Assembly: GCA_905221605.1 (NCBI GenBank)
Contig: CAJNDS010002528.1
Span: 249,001-313,000 of the forward strand
Direction of reading: 5' to 3'
Length of the DNA: 64,000 bases
Source: Symbiodinium natans
Taxonomy: Eukaryota > Sar > Dinophyceae > Suessiales > Symbiodiniaceae
Below the pieces are notes generated by a model. It did no database searches. It had not been told where the DNA came from and was given only the letters and a program-made list of their open reading frames with translations. The translations under genes were made by a program, and so were the position numbers. Shown piece after piece: positions 1 through 10,755 of the stretch; positions within the stretch are counted from its first letter, which is position 1, and each line of letters opens with the position of its first letter.

Positions 1-1
1 A

Positions 2-554
2 GATCAAGAACGCGACAGCTTTGCAGCAAATCTGGCTTACCAGCAGTGTGCAGAGTGCCCCCTCACTGTGTTTGCGAGCTCACCGGGTGCTGGGGCAGAG
101 GAGCGCCTGGCCAAAGTGCAGGCAGCTGGGCAGCTGGTGCTCTCCCATCGGGCGGTCGACACCGTCACAAACTTCTCAACGATGATACCGGATCTTCAGA
201 ATGCTGGTGTGACACATGTGCTTTTGGTGACTTCCGCCTACCACATGCCCAGGGCCGCGGCAATTGCTGAGATCATGTTGAGGTCCTGCAAGATTACCTT
301 TGAGGCTTGGCCTGTGGAGTGTGCTTCGAGCCGGGCAGGGAAGCGTGAGCCCACATGGAAGACATACCGAGCCCCTTGGCAGCACAGCACTACTCACCTC
401 CGGGACCTCCGACACCATGCAAATTAGGGCCTGTTTAGCGCGCCTCACGGCCTCTGAGCAGGATGTCCTTCGAGCTCGAATCTGGAGCATTACTGGATGG
501 GATTTCCTCTGGCTTGCACGAATCCTGGTTCCTGTGGCCAGATGCTGCAGATGA
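2..554 (+). CDS. YdcF/DUF218-family protein, 3' part (two exons; 5' end outside window)
   Basis: C-terminal part of a DUF218 (YdcF/SanA/ElyC-like) protein, a family of membrane-associated or secreted proteins with a Rossmann-like fold whose biochemical role is poorly defined. The frame is open from base 2. Visible family marks are the conserved Asp-Thr...Asn segment (DTVTNF), the LLVTSAYHMPRA strand-loop and the closing DVLRARIWSITGWDF helix. To join the first part to the last motif an intron is needed at 371-461: the exon ends KTYR, the donor is GC, the acceptor is AG followed by G, and the second exon (462-554) restores frame and ends in TGA. The start is outside the window, so length and targeting are unknown. 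Family assignment is fairly sure; the intron is inferred from conservation. Confidence 0.72.
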
Positions 555-2090
555 CTCTCAGCCGCTGAGGCGCTCGCACCTCTGGATCAGACGTTTGGAA
601 ATCAAGCGCGGGAAACTAGACAAGCTTCAGCATTTGTTCTTATGCTAGAATTATCTAGAATCCGTAGTGACGCACACATTCTTCTTCACTGTGAAACAAG
701 CAGCATGCTAGAAGCAACTCCTGGGGCCTGTTGTCGCAGTCTATGCGATCGTTTCTTCATGTTATTCTTGTTTTTTTCCCAATGGCGAGTTGAAAGAGGA
801 ACAGCTACATCAGCAACCAACAGAAAATGCTGAGAACAAGGATGAAGATAAAAGAGAACCAGCAAAGACATTTAGCGAAGCTCTCCGCCTGCATTCAGAA
901 AGTGCAGTCGAGGCGGCTCCCTCAGCAACGTCCTCGTCCGGCTCAGCATTGCGGCCGTTCATTCCCCCCTTCGGAAGTGAAAGGGGGCACCTGGTCGAAT
1001 TCCTTCCGATGCAGGGAACAGATGGAGCCTTTCTGGGTCGAAAGACGGGCTTGGCCGTGGGTGCATCCTGACACTGGCAGCGCGCAGGTGGCTGCCTGTT
1101 GGCTGCCTGTTTTCCTGGGCAGCAGATCATCATGCATGCCCAGCCGCTTGGGGTTGGCGGAGGAACATCAGCCACCTTTGCGACACCGCTCAAGCAGCTG
1201 CCACCAACGAAACCTGAGCGGCATCGATGGCATCGCCGAGTAACCTAGTCAGACCGTGGATCACGCCGCGAGGCTCATTTCTGCAGGCGCATCTTGCGTC
1301 TTCATGCCCTCATGCTCTGTAGTTAAGTTTGAGTACCTGCTTTTGAGAATTCACCATGCTGTCGGAGGCGATGTTGCTGATCATGCTGTAGTCCGCATGT
1401 GTTTGGGATCAGAGATGACCACAGCCAAAATGGCGTGATGCAATCCCTCTACACCACACACACACATCACACATCGCACCACGCATCCTGTCCAAGACTG
1501 TGGAACGTACGAGGTGCACTCGCGTGAATTGTGCCACTCCATTGCAACCTGCCGTATCGCCATGGTCTGCTCCCGCTGCCGACAGTGCATTGATAACCTC
1601 AGACCCGACACTTCACCTTCGACAGAGCTTAGTGATGCATCTGGCAGAGGCGGCCCTGTCGCTACTGTATCACGTTGCAAAGCTTGAGAGCTCTTTGAAA
1701 GGAAGAGATGTGGACGCAAGCTGCGGCACCGTTTTTCAGATGTGCTCTGCAGGTTCCAGTTGTCAGGCAGATCTGTGCCCCTTTCGGATCCAGGTAGATG
1801 GCTTCTCAGGACCTGGGAGCATGTTCCTACTGTGTCCTGCTCAAAAGAGCGTCCTCGTTCTGAGCTGTACACAGCAGGAAGTGCCCCTGTCATGTTTAAC
1901 CTGACAATTCGCCGTGAGCTTGGAGTACTCGCCGAACTACAAAACCCTCTCCTACACCCCAGCCATGTGCGCGCAGCAAAGGCAACGGCGATGCAGTGTG
2001 GCAAGTCAGGCGCAGGTTCCGACAGGTCAGATCGCTCCATCAGTCCTTGAGACTCTTGGTTGAATTTGGTATCTGGTTCCGAGCGCACTG
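555..2090. other. no confident gene; unresolved sequence
   Basis: I see no recognisable protein domain here. A + strand open frame at 1742-2050 (containing SELYTAGSAPVMFNL and RRELGVLAELQNPLL) has a plausible composition and could be an exon. A longer open frame lies on the opposite strand (2124 down to 1381), but its Cys/Ser/Arg-rich product looks like a chance frame in GC-rich DNA. Confidence 0.3.
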
Positions 2091-2943
2091 GTGCTTGCCA
2101 ACTTGCGAATGCCGCCCCAGTCATCCCTGCTCATTGCTTGTGAGTGCCGTTCTTACCCAAGAGGCCAGACATACCTCGCCCGCGGACTGCCGCCACCACC
2201 ACCACGGGCTACCGTGCGATCTGTGGTGTTTGGGCAGCGTCTGGGCAGCATGGTCGCTGCATGCCGCTTCCATCTTACCGAAGTGATATCATCACATCCG
2301 TTCTTGTTTGGCTGCTGAGCCCATCATGCTGACATGCAGTCCGGCAGGAATGACCGTGCTTTTCTTGCGGAGCGTTCTAGAAGGACACTTGCGACCTGTG
2401 CTGTTGAATTCCGGCATGGGTGTTGTCTGTGTGCGACTTCATGCTACCAGGATTCAGCAATATTTGCGGCAACTCACCACCACGATCCCATGCGTGGAAC
2501 AGTGTGAGGCCCTTTATCAGCCGCTTGCAGGCGTTGAGTTTATCATCGTCATTCATCGTCTTTAGCCGAACCTGGAACGGTAGGCTCACGCCACGCTGTG
2601 CTTTTGCAGCACAGGTTTCTGTGCTATCTCCACCTTCCCAGATGGCGAGGGGACCGGGCCCTTGCCACAGTTGCAGGTTAGATGCGAACCCAACGAGCAT
2701 GACTGTAGAGTCTAGAGCAAGGCTTGACCGGCTGTGCTGATCTGTAGCTTCAGATTTGTTCCAACTCGGGATCATATGAAAGCTCAGGTGCTGGTGGGGG
2801 GTGGCGCACCACCCGTAGATCCGAACGTGGTGACGAAGCTTCCCCGAGCACTTCCTTTGGAGCCTGGCGAGGGTCAGGAGGAAACGGCGCAGAAGGCACG
2901 AGCTGAGATGTGCAGTTGGGAGAGCAGTACTCAGTACTCGTGA
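2091..2943 (+). CDS. exon-like segments of an unrecognised gene
   Basis: Three + strand open stretches follow one another in different frames: 2091-2318 (RGQTYLARGLPPPPPRATVR), 2308-2565 and 2734-2943 (VLVGGGAPPVDPNVVTKLP, then an acidic E/Q/A-rich end). The last has the GC-rich third positions expected of coding sequence and stops at TGA just before the RING-like gene. They may be exons of that gene or of a separate one. I could not place the introns and recognise no domain. Confidence 0.3.
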
Positions 2944-2959
2944 TGCGCGTTGATTCACC

Positions 2960-3327
2960 ATGCCTTCTGATCAGGCCGTCGTGTGCGTGGTTTGCCAGGA
3001 GGTTATGGATGCTGAGGAGGACATTCGAGTGCAGATGCCCTAGATGCCCTAGATGCCCTAGATGCTGAGGATTGCTGATGCGGAATCAGGATGTCAATTC
3101 TGCTGTCTGCTGCGCTGCTAAGGCTACCTTGCAAGCACGAGCTCCATAGCTGCGGATGGGCATCGAATGGGCTTCCCTAAAAAACCCCATAAAAAAGGGG
3201 GCAGGGGAGAGCCACGATGACCATGCCCAGGTTCCACTACAAGTGCATCTCAAACTGGCTGACCAAGCGCAATACTTGCTGCATTTGCAATGGCCCCGCA
3301 GTTCTGTCTGCGCCACATTTTACATAG
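2960..3327 (+). CDS. RING-H2-like zinc finger protein, split by an intron, possibly degenerate
   Basis: The first exon opens with ATG at 2960 and encodes the start of a RING finger, VCVVCQEVMDAEEDIRVQM (first Cys-x2-Cys pair). The second begins after AG at 3230 and encodes FHYKCISNWLTKRNTCCICNG, which supplies the H-x2-C and final C-x2-C of a RING-H2 domain, then a short tail ending in TAG at 3327. RING-H2 proteins are usually E3 ubiquitin ligases binding two zinc ions. A GC donor inside the 10-bp repeat at about 3046 joins the exons in frame, but the product then lacks the central Pro-Cys-x-His that supplies two zinc ligands. A missed microexon, or decay into a pseudogene, would explain this. 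Family moderately sure, integrity doubtful. Confidence 0.55.
3034..3065. repeat. 10-bp tandem repeat TAGATGCCCT, about 3 copies
   Basis: The unit TAGATGCCCT is repeated directly at the predicted 3' edge of the first RING exon. It brings in-frame stop codons and offers several GC dinucleotides that could serve as donors. Confidence 0.8.
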
Positions 3328-4126
3328 CTGAGCATTGCAGATGCAGGAATCGGGGTCTGCCAGATGTGCCAAGCATGACTGCCAGATTCTTTTGCCAGAG
3401 CTGCACCGATCCAGCTACAGCCAAAGGCTACCGTGTCGGTTTTTCCAGGTGGCGCAGAGCACAAGGTAGGAAGACAGTTTGCATCCTTAGGGCCTTAGAG
3501 ACAACATGGTGTAACATGGTGCCTCATCGCAGGAAGTATCCATGTCTTCATGGTCGTCATGTTGCGTAGGCAGGTGTCGACAAAGAAGCAGACAGGCAGG
3601 TCCCGCGTACAGTGCGGCCTGCCAAGTGGATTTCTGCGGCCGAAGTCATTGAGCCGGGAACAACGACCTGCAACCACATACCACCACATGCACCCCAGAG
3701 CACTCCAATGATTCGGCTGCTACATAGAATAGGTGCAGGCAGCGGGAGCAAGGAGAGACGAGCAGGGAGAAAATGCTGCTATCCCGGAAGGGCCTTGAGG
3801 TTGTGTGTGTGTGTGCCACGGAAACTGGACTCTACAGCCAGACAGCAGGCAGCTGTCAAGAAGGGCTTCCGATGTTGGTGGATGATTGCGCCTTGTAGGA
3901 ACTTTTGGGAACTGGAAGACAGGCAGCCTGCTGCAATGTGCCCGGCAGCAATCCGGTTAGAACTTGGGCTCGTTGTCATTGTGACATTGTGAAAGAGAAC
4001 ACCAATCGTAAGGTCTGACACGTCATTGTCCGGTGCGCAAGAGGTGTCGATTTTGCAATTTTGTTGCAACAGCTTGACCAGCGGTAAAGAAGAAGACTTC
4101 CGGGCACCTTCGGCCTGTCCTTTGCC
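3328..4126. other. intergenic, no gene seen
   Basis: Region between the RING-like fragment and the C2 gene. Only short overlapping frames on both strands, with no recognisable domain and no clear repeat. Confidence 0.4.
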
Positions 4127-6385
4127 ATGCTGGAGGCTCTGTTCGGCACAGCGGAGCCGGACTCAGCCCGCCACCGTCGAGGCGTTTCGTTCGAGGACGA
4201 GCCGCATGCTTCGACGTGGGGAGTTTGGGGTGATGTGGGGCACCTGCTGGGGGGTCCTTCGCGCGACGTCCCAGCAAGCGAGACGCCACAGGCGGTGGCA
4301 CCGCGGACTCCGCGGACATCCTCAGCCAGTCCAAATGATGCTCGCAGAGCGCAGTCCCCCAACGGTTCAGACTCACCCGTCACCGTGCTAGCAGAGGATG
4401 CCGCCCTCTCTCCTGGAAGTGGGAAGGGGAATTGGTTTCCTTTCAGCCGAAGTCAAGCAGGCCAAGCAGGCCAAGCAGGCCAAGCAGGCCAAGGCCAAGC
4501 ACCAGCAACAGCAAGGCAAGCACCCCTCCTTCTACCAACAGACGGACCGGAGATGGCTGTACATCGTGCCCTAGATCAACTCAATGCAGCCCTAACGGCA
4601 TGGGAAGGTGCTGTGAAGTCCAGGACAAGCTTCACCGGAGACTTTCGAGGTGACAGCAAAGCTTGCAGACGGGAGGAGCAGGCCGTGGAGATCGCTTCCG
4701 CCGCCTTGGAGGATGTTCGAGCAAGTCTCGCGCAAGAGGGCATGATGAAGAAGATGCTCGGCAGTCGAGATTTGGAGCAAGGCGCCCTGCGGGGGCAGGA
4801 GGTCCTCCGGGCCTTGGCCGGTTACAGCCCCTGGGCAGACCAGGTCAAGGTCCAAGAGCTGCTCTTCCGGCGCTTGGATTTCCTACTGAACGAAGCCCTT
4901 GATCCCAGTCGCAGCCGCTTTCCCATTGCCAAGCAGTTCCTGCAGCTCTTGGCAGACCGGAGGCGCTGGCCGCAGGCTGAAGCCCTGGCTCTTCAGTGGC
5001 CCGATGTCCTGGAGCGCACCCTGGGATGCAATGGGGCGGAGGACTGGAAGATGCGCGCAGAGCAGCTGCTCAGGAGCAGAGCCGAGCGCCAGAAGTTGAA
5101 GAGCCTCGCTGACGACTCTGGTGGGCTCTGTGATCTCTGTTTTCCTTGGGAAGGAAAGGATGGTAGACTTGGGCGGCATGGGCAGGTACAGGGTGAAGCT
5201 TCGGGCCAGTTTACCTTCACCCGAATCAGGGCATACAACCTGCGCAGTGCCGACATCCTGGACGAGTCCGATCCTTTCGTGAGGTTCGAGCTAGGAAGCC
5301 TTGCACAAGCACATACCAGCGTCGTATGGAACAACGAGAAGAACCCTGAGTGGAAGGATCCCAAAACTGGCCTCTGGGAAGAAGTCGTCCTCCAAGTGAC
5401 GCAGGCATCCCTGGCCCGCTTTCCGCAACTTCAAATCTCTGTTTGGGACAAGGATACCTTCACTCACAATGACAGCCTCGGCAGTCAGACCCTGTCTCTA
5501 GCGGACCTGTTGCAGAAACATGGCGGATACACCTCTGTGGCCTCTGCTTTTGCGAACCAGGTGACTTGCAGCACTGGCAGTTTGGTATTGCAGGGCCCTG
5601 GTGCAGGGGATCGTGGCCCTTCCATCGAGTTCGAAGTCACGTGGACTCCGGGGTACGGGAGTGGCGCCTCACAGGACCCCTTACTTCTTCCGCCCGAGAA
5701 GGATGAAGCCTTGCAGCTTGTTGCAGAAATGGAGCTGGAACTGCCCAGGTTCCTGAAGCAGTTTGGTCCAAACTCAGCTGACAGCCTGGGCTTTTTTCTA
5801 CAGCCGCAGGACTCTAACACGGATGCCTGGCCGGCTCGAGGTGTGCCAAAGAAGTGCAGCAACTCGGAGGAGCAGCGCGTGAAGGACTACAATGAGCTGC
5901 TGAACAAGATCAAGAACCGCCTGCAGCACCATCATGTGGATTTCCATGAGATCAACAACCTCGTGCAGGAGATTCAGGCGGTGGAGACGCGAGCAGGGAA
6001 CGGCTCGGGACGGCGCATCTTTGCGTTCCAAGACGAAGATTTACCCATCATTGGGGAGTGGAGCACTGACAGACGCCGGCAGCTGCGTAACCAGCTGTTC
6101 CTAGCAAAGTTGGATGCTGGAATGGTTTCTGTTGAAAGAGGCTGGAACTCTTACCTCCTACACGCATTTGTCTTGCTTGCAGTGTTCTTCGCATTGTTCA
6201 GCTTGTTGTTCTTAGCATTCCTGCGCGATGAAGACGGTCGCGGGTGGATTGCAATTCTACTAAGCCTTGCTGGCTTCATGTCTGTAGCCGTGGCGATCAC
6301 TGTCTCACTTCCAAAATGGAAGCCTTACTTTGACAAGCCCCGCACTGGTGCGAATAGTTACCAGTCTGTAGCAGCACAAGCCTGA
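4127..6385 (+). CDS. C2-domain protein with two C-terminal membrane segments, 752 aa
   Basis: Single-exon open frame from ATG 4127 to TGA. Residues 1-150 are low-complexity and Ser/Pro-rich, with a (QAG)n tract from a 9-bp DNA repeat. Residues 150-330 look helical. A C2 domain spans about 362-470: it begins FTFTRIRAYNLRSADILD, has the first Asp loop in DESDPFVRFELG, the WNNEKNPEWKD strand and the second Asp loop in WDKDTFTHNDSLG. The four loop acids suggest calcium-dependent phospholipid binding. Two hydrophobic stretches near the C-terminus (about 678-704 and 709-731) separated by a short charged loop look like a membrane hairpin, so the protein is probably membrane-anchored with the C2 domain in the cytosol. 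The start was chosen as the first ATG of the long frame; an earlier start is not excluded. Absence of introns contrasts with the kinase downstream. Confidence 0.85.
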   Translation: MLEALFGTAEPDSARHRRGVSFEDEPHASTWGVWGDVGHLLGGPSRDVPASETPQAVAPRTPRTSSASPNDARRAQSPNGSDSPVTVLAEDAALSPGSGKGNWFPFSRSQAGQAGQAGQAGQGQAPATARQAPLLLPTDGPEMAVHRALDQLNAALTAWEGAVKSRTSFTGDFRGDSKACRREEQAVEIASAALEDVRASLAQEGMMKKMLGSRDLEQGALRGQEVLRALAGYSPWADQVKVQELLFRRLDFLLNEALDPSRSRFPIAKQFLQLLADRRRWPQAEALALQWPDVLERTLGCNGAEDWKMRAEQLLRSRAERQKLKSLADDSGGLCDLCFPWEGKDGRLGRHGQVQGEASGQFTFTRIRAYNLRSADILDESDPFVRFELGSLAQAHTSVVWNNEKNPEWKDPKTGLWEEVVLQVTQASLARFPQLQISVWDKDTFTHNDSLGSQTLSLADLLQKHGGYTSVASAFANQVTCSTGSLVLQGPGAGDRGPSIEFEVTWTPGYGSGASQDPLLLPPEKDEALQLVAEMELELPRFLKQFGPNSADSLGFFLQPQDSNTDAWPARGVPKKCSNSEEQRVKDYNELLNKIKNRLQHHHVDFHEINNLVQEIQAVETRAGNGSGRRIFAFQDEDLPIIGEWSTDRRRQLRNQLFLAKLDAGMVSVERGWNSYLLHAFVLLAVFFALFSLLFLAFLRDEDGRGWIAILLSLAGFMSVAVAITVSLPKWKPYFDKPRTGANSYQSVAAQA
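4454..4492. repeat. 9-bp in-frame repeat inside the C2 gene
   Basis: Four copies of AAGCAGGCC in direct repeat encode a QAGQAGQAG tract near residue 115. The period is a multiple of three, so copy-number change would not break the frame. Confidence 0.85.
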
Positions 6386-7079
6386 ATTCGGAGTGCTTCG
6401 CAGCCAAAATGGGCGTAGCAAGCAGGAACCAAACGAGTGTCGCGGACGGCAGGCCGGTAGCGCCCAATTTCGCGAGTTTTTTTACGTTGCTTTTTGGCAT
6501 ACCTGCTTGGTCATTCCTTCGGTTGGGTGAGGTGTAATGACTCGAAACCTCGTAACCACAATTGCCATCCCCCCCTGACACCTCCTGTTCTGGTTGAAGG
6601 TTGACGTGCGGCACTGAGAACTCTTGGCTCCAGTCCTGGAAGTCTGAGCTGTCAAACATGTTTGGACCTCACTCTGTTCACAGCACGGAAGGCTAGGTCG
6701 AGGCTTCACGAAACACCCCTCGGTCATCGACAGGGATGTGGTGAACATCTTGAGCTGCTTCCGCATAGCCGCAGAGAAGTGAAGGGGCACGAACACACAG
6801 GGCGCTCAAAGTCCGACGTACACAGCTTGTGCGGAACACGTGCGATGCACGGCTCACATACACACACACACACAACGCACCAGCATGTGTTAAGTTACTG
6901 TGTGTACCGTGCACAACGGCAGGCATGCACCGCACGCCTTGAGGGAAGCAGCATCCCATGGCCGCTCATGGCGCAGGCACGCCAGCAAAGCCCACTAATA
7001 TCTGCATTGATGTCAGCGGATCGGCACGATCCGCTCTCAAGATATGTCGTGGTAGTGACGGGTTGGAGCATTCGCCCCG
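6386..7079. other. intergenic, no confident gene
   Basis: Downstream of the C2 gene. Contains a short (CA)n run at about 6859-6875 and overlapping short frames on both strands. No recognisable domain. Confidence 0.4.
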
Positions 7080-7264
7080 TTTCGGCTTTCGCAGGTTACG
7101 CACCTGAGTATGCGCCTGAGCCTGGGGAGTGCTCCGTGATCCCTGAAGAGCAGCTGGCAGCATGGCTAGAGAAACTGAAGCTGACCAGCAGCTCAACGGC
7201 ATTCAGAGCAGTGACCCGTAGTGACCCTCAAGTAACAAAAAAGCCAGGAAGTTCAGGAGGCTGA
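7080..7264 (+). CDS. exon-like segment, unrecognised
   Basis: The frame after a possible acceptor (CGCAG at about 7092) encodes YAPEYAPEPGECSVIPEEQ followed by LAAWLEKLKLTSSSTAFRAV, ending in TGA at 7264. The amphipathic, acidic composition resembles real coding sequence. No domain recognised; it may be the last exon of an unplaced gene. Confidence 0.35.
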
Positions 7265-7926
7265 GGGCGTACTCCTTCCGAACCTTGGTTCGGTGTTCTC
7301 AGCGTTGCTAGCACCAGGGAGCTGGGGATTAGCTTTGCGTGGGTCGCCTTGTGCATGCATGGGTTGCCTTTTGCATTCAAGGGCGCCTACTTGGGGTGAG
7401 TCGCCTTTTGCCGGCGTGGGTCGCCCTAGGGCGGGCGCCTTGTAGGAAAACAGAAGCTCAATGTGACGCTTACTTGACAAAGCATTAGGCGCCTGTGGCG
7501 TGATCCTTGAAAGCCGCAATCCTGCCATTCGAGCAATTTTTTCAAATGCGCATGGTGCCCCTTCGCATTTCCTTCTTTCCGATAGTTGTTATTGCTCTTT
7601 CCATCCCGTCCGTCTCATGTGGTCTTCTTTGATTTCTGACTCGGCCCACGCTGTTTTCGACTCGATTTCCCCACTCTCCGCTCACTCATGCAGTCAGAGG
7701 AGAGATGTGCTGAGACAGGCTGGAGTATCTTGGGAAGGCTTACAATAAAACACAAACAGAAAGCAAGCAGAAAGTTGCGCGTTGAGCTCAGGCTACGCTG
7801 CGAAGGCCAAGACCTGGTGCTGAGCCTACTGTGACTGACATATGTGTGACATCATGCTTGCTTGGCTAGAGGTGCCTCCCAGGAACTTCACCCTAAGTTT
7901 CCGTACAAGGTAGATCTGGCTTCCCA
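7265..7926. other. no gene seen; degenerate GGTCGCCTT repeats
   Basis: At 7340-7442 short imperfect repeats of GGTCGCCTT/GGTTGCCTT spaced about 25 bp occur. The rest is without features I can support. Confidence 0.4.
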
Positions 7927-8735
7927 TTGCTCCAGTTGTTCTTAAGAAGCTCAGCTGACGCCTCGAGTCCTCACACTGTTGAGGTGCCAGACCATGGGAG
8001 CGGTGAGCGCCCCTTAGATGCATATGTGGTTCTTGCACCCCCTTGGCAGGTTCGCAAGGGAACCATCAGTTACCCTTTTGAAGTCATGCAGAAAGGTAGG
8101 CCTTTTTTGGGGGTTTTTTCAGGGTACACGTCACGCACACGTCCCTGCGCTACCTGCCCTTGGCTTCTGTTCCTGTAGGAATGGAAGGACCTGCAAGGGA
8201 GAGGGACACGTCCTCTGAAGATTTCGGTGTTCCTCAGCTCTGATGCTGAGTGCACGACCTCGCGGTCTCAGGGCACCTTGCTGGGAGAGAGCCGTGAGCC
8301 CTAAACCCATCGAATCCCCAAAATTTCTCTAAAACCGCCCAAAAAACCCTTTTGAAGGTTCACGAGATCTTGGAGAACTGGGGGGACTTCGCCGAAGCAT
8401 GCAGCCTGAAGCCATTGGAGCGCAGGCGCCACTCGGCAGCTAATAGCAGCACTGTGCCGCTGTGCCTAGCATCCGATGTTTTTTTTTGAGGAAATGGTGG
8501 TTTCCGAAATAGGGGGTACCTTCTTGTGTCCTCATTATAAGGGAACCCTATTCGCATTGAAACTTCGAGTCCTGAGGCGTGGAGAAGGATGCAGCCGCTG
8601 TGGTGGGAAGCGAGGCGGCGCCAGCGCCAGCCGAGGCCGCAAAGTCGCGACCGTCCACGCCTTCCGGATCGGCCGTCGCGTGGCGCAAGCGAATCATGGC
8701 CAGGGCGTGGAGACATGTGACATACAAAGCAAAAT
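7927..8735 (+). CDS. exon-like segments just upstream of the kinase
   Basis: Three + strand stretches look coding. 7970-8095 encodes PLDAYVVLAPPWQVRKG and ends at a GT donor (AAAG/GTAGG). 8351-8488 encodes VHEILENWGDFAEACSLKP followed by LERRRHSAANSS. 8575-8735 encodes an Ala/Pro-rich linker and then AWRKRIMARAWRHVTYK before TAA. They could be 5' exons of the kinase gene or the 3' end of a separate gene. The TAA after the third segment favours a gene end unless a donor lies before it. No domain recognised. Confidence 0.35.
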
Positions 8736-8851
8736 AAGCTAAGGTTCCATCAGTAGCCAGTTCTGCAAACCACTTCGGTCCCAAGGACGCTTGTGCCGAG
8801 TTGTCTTTGCCCATTCAGAAAGCTTGGCGTTTTGTGGGTCGCCTTCTAAAG

Positions 8852-10680
8852 GAGGATCCGGAGAAGTACGCGATGCTGGAGGAGCTTGGCTCAGGGGCAA
8901 CTGCGACCGTGTGCAGGCAGCCCGTGTCACCTGAGCTTCTGAAATTTTCGTCGTGATGGCAAAGTCTGCTGTTTGGAGGTGTGTGCGCAAGAAGGACAGC
9001 AAGCAGTTTGCCGCCAGACCCCAAGATTCCTGAGAATTGCAGACCCACTCCGCTCCGCACAAATAAGGCTTGCCCTGTTTGACTCTGTCTCTATGCCTTT
9101 GGCCTTGTTTTCATGTCCTTGTGCAGGTCAAGAGCATCAACATTGGAAAGCTCCGGCTCCAGCCAAACTTTCAAAAAGTCTCAGAAAAGCTGCACAGAGA
9201 GGCCTTGGCGGCTCCGCATTCGTGCTGCTGGACTTGTTGCGCTGCGTCTCAAGATCGCCTTCCAGGTATCCATCCTCTCCTCTTTGAGGCATCCTCGGAT
9301 TGTGTCACTCTTTGACTACATCGAGAGCCAGGATTTTCTCCACCTGGCACCTCTTGCGACAAACGTTTAGAGCGCTAGCTCGTGCCTGCATACTTTGTTA
9401 ACAGGAGGATCCTACTAGGCAGTTTGCCGCTGGTGCTTTGCCTCGAGAGTGAAGCTCAGGTCATGGAGCTGGTGGAGGGAGGCGAGCTGTTCGACCATAT
9501 AGTGCAGATTGGCTCGTTTACTGAGCCCGTGGCGCGGTACGCAGCAAAGCAGCAAGGAGCACAGTTTGCACACAGTTGGCAGGATGGTGCTGCGTCCGGC
9601 ACCCCCCATGTGAATGCACGGCTCACCACAGGTATTCATCCAGATAGCCGAAGGCTTGAAGTACATTCATTCCCAGCATATTGTCTACCGCGACCTCAAG
9701 CCCGAGAATATTCTTGTCGCCCCTACGCAGCACTGAAGTTTCTTCGAGTACGCTGATACACTTTGGGGATGTCTTCTGGGACTCAAGAAGAGCCTTGTAG
9801 CTGCTTCTGGGGTGACCCCCTAAGGACCAGAAGAATTCCAGACAAGGCTTGCTCGAGATCAAGCTGTCTGACTTTGGGCACTCCAAGCTCATCCATGACG
9901 GGTACAGCACCGCGTTAACCCGTGCTTCTTGGCTCAGTTAGCATGTCTCAAGATCAGGATAAGGACCAGCACCTTCCCGTGCGCCCACGGCCCAGCTCCC
10001 CCGCCCCACTGGCCCAAACCATTCCAAACCACGGAGGATTGACTTGATCTGCACAATCCGAGGTTGGAACGCCACAGTACTGGGCTCCAGAGGTGTCTGA
10101 TCCCTTTCAGGCAGGCACGTTCCAACCCTAAAAGACTAGAAATGCGTGATCAATCATTCAGGCTGCCAAGGGTTACGACAAGCAAGTGGATCTGTGGTCT
10201 CTGGGCGTGGCCTCTTGACAGAGCCTACAAACTGTCACAAATCCTGACAACTCAGCCATTCTCCACTAGTGACACTAGTGCGGCTCGTGCCTAGCAATGC
10301 CTAGTGGCCTAGCACCTTGGCAGAGCAAGGTTTTGTACGTGATGCTGGTGGGTGCCTACCCCTTTGATGGCTTGGGCGAGCCCATTGACTCGCAGATCCG
10401 ACGTGCCTCCGTTCAGTTTCCTGCGGGACGAAGGTGCAGCCCGTGGGGCATTAATGTAGATCCTAAGTGTCCCTGAGAACGTAGCTGCTCCATGAGAAGC
10501 ACGCCTCCAGAAATGCGCACGACTCTCGCACTGCACGGAGGCCAAGCCAGAACGCCCAGGATCTGATCAAGGCGTTGATTCAATTCGATCCGCTGCAACG
10601 ATTGGATCTGGACCGATGCCTTGCGCACCCGTGGGTTTCCACCAGTGCTGGCAGCCTCTCGAAAGTGCTGAATGAAGTCA
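8852..10680 (+). CDS. Ser/Thr protein kinase (CAMK-like), at least 11 small exons
   Basis: Exon by exon the frame rebuilds a eukaryotic protein kinase: 8852-8916 Gly-rich loop (LEELGSGATATVCR); 8979-9012 with FA and 9127-9201 with VKSI, giving the FAVK lysine and the alpha-C Glu in LHRE; 9266-9346 (SSLRHPRIVSLFDYIE); 9460-9540 hinge (VMELVEGGELFDHI); 9632-9729 catalytic loop IVYRDLKPENILV; 9842-9911 LSDFGHSKL; 10063-10092 VGTPQYWAPE; 10162-10209 and 10330-10433 joining to DLWSLGVVLYVMLVGAYPF; 10541 onward NAQDLIKALIQFDPLQR...HPWV. Lys, Asp, DFG and APE are all present, so catalysis is likely. HRD is YRD, as in many AGC kinases. All ten introns keep phase; eight donors are GC and two GT. The layout is closest to CAMK/Chk2-like kinases. 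Both the 5' start and the 3' end are open; coiled-coil exons downstream may belong to it. Confidence 0.85.
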
Positions 10681-10755
10681 GGCACGTTGGCTTGAAAACG
10701 GGGTATGTTGGGACATGTTGGGCTTGGCTTTGACGTGAACGATGTGCTTCCAACA

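Noticed and set aside
1423..1434. Possible spliced-leader relic: AGCCAAAATGGC (minus strand reads GCCATTTTGGCT), with a similar 11-mer at 6402
   Set aside because: Matches 11-12 bases of the dinoflagellate spliced leader as I remember it, but the flanks do not match and no gene starts there in that orientation. Chance is not excluded.
1381..2124. 247-codon minus strand ORF
   Set aside because: Cys/Ser/Arg-rich product, opposite to the direction of all recognised genes, no domain.
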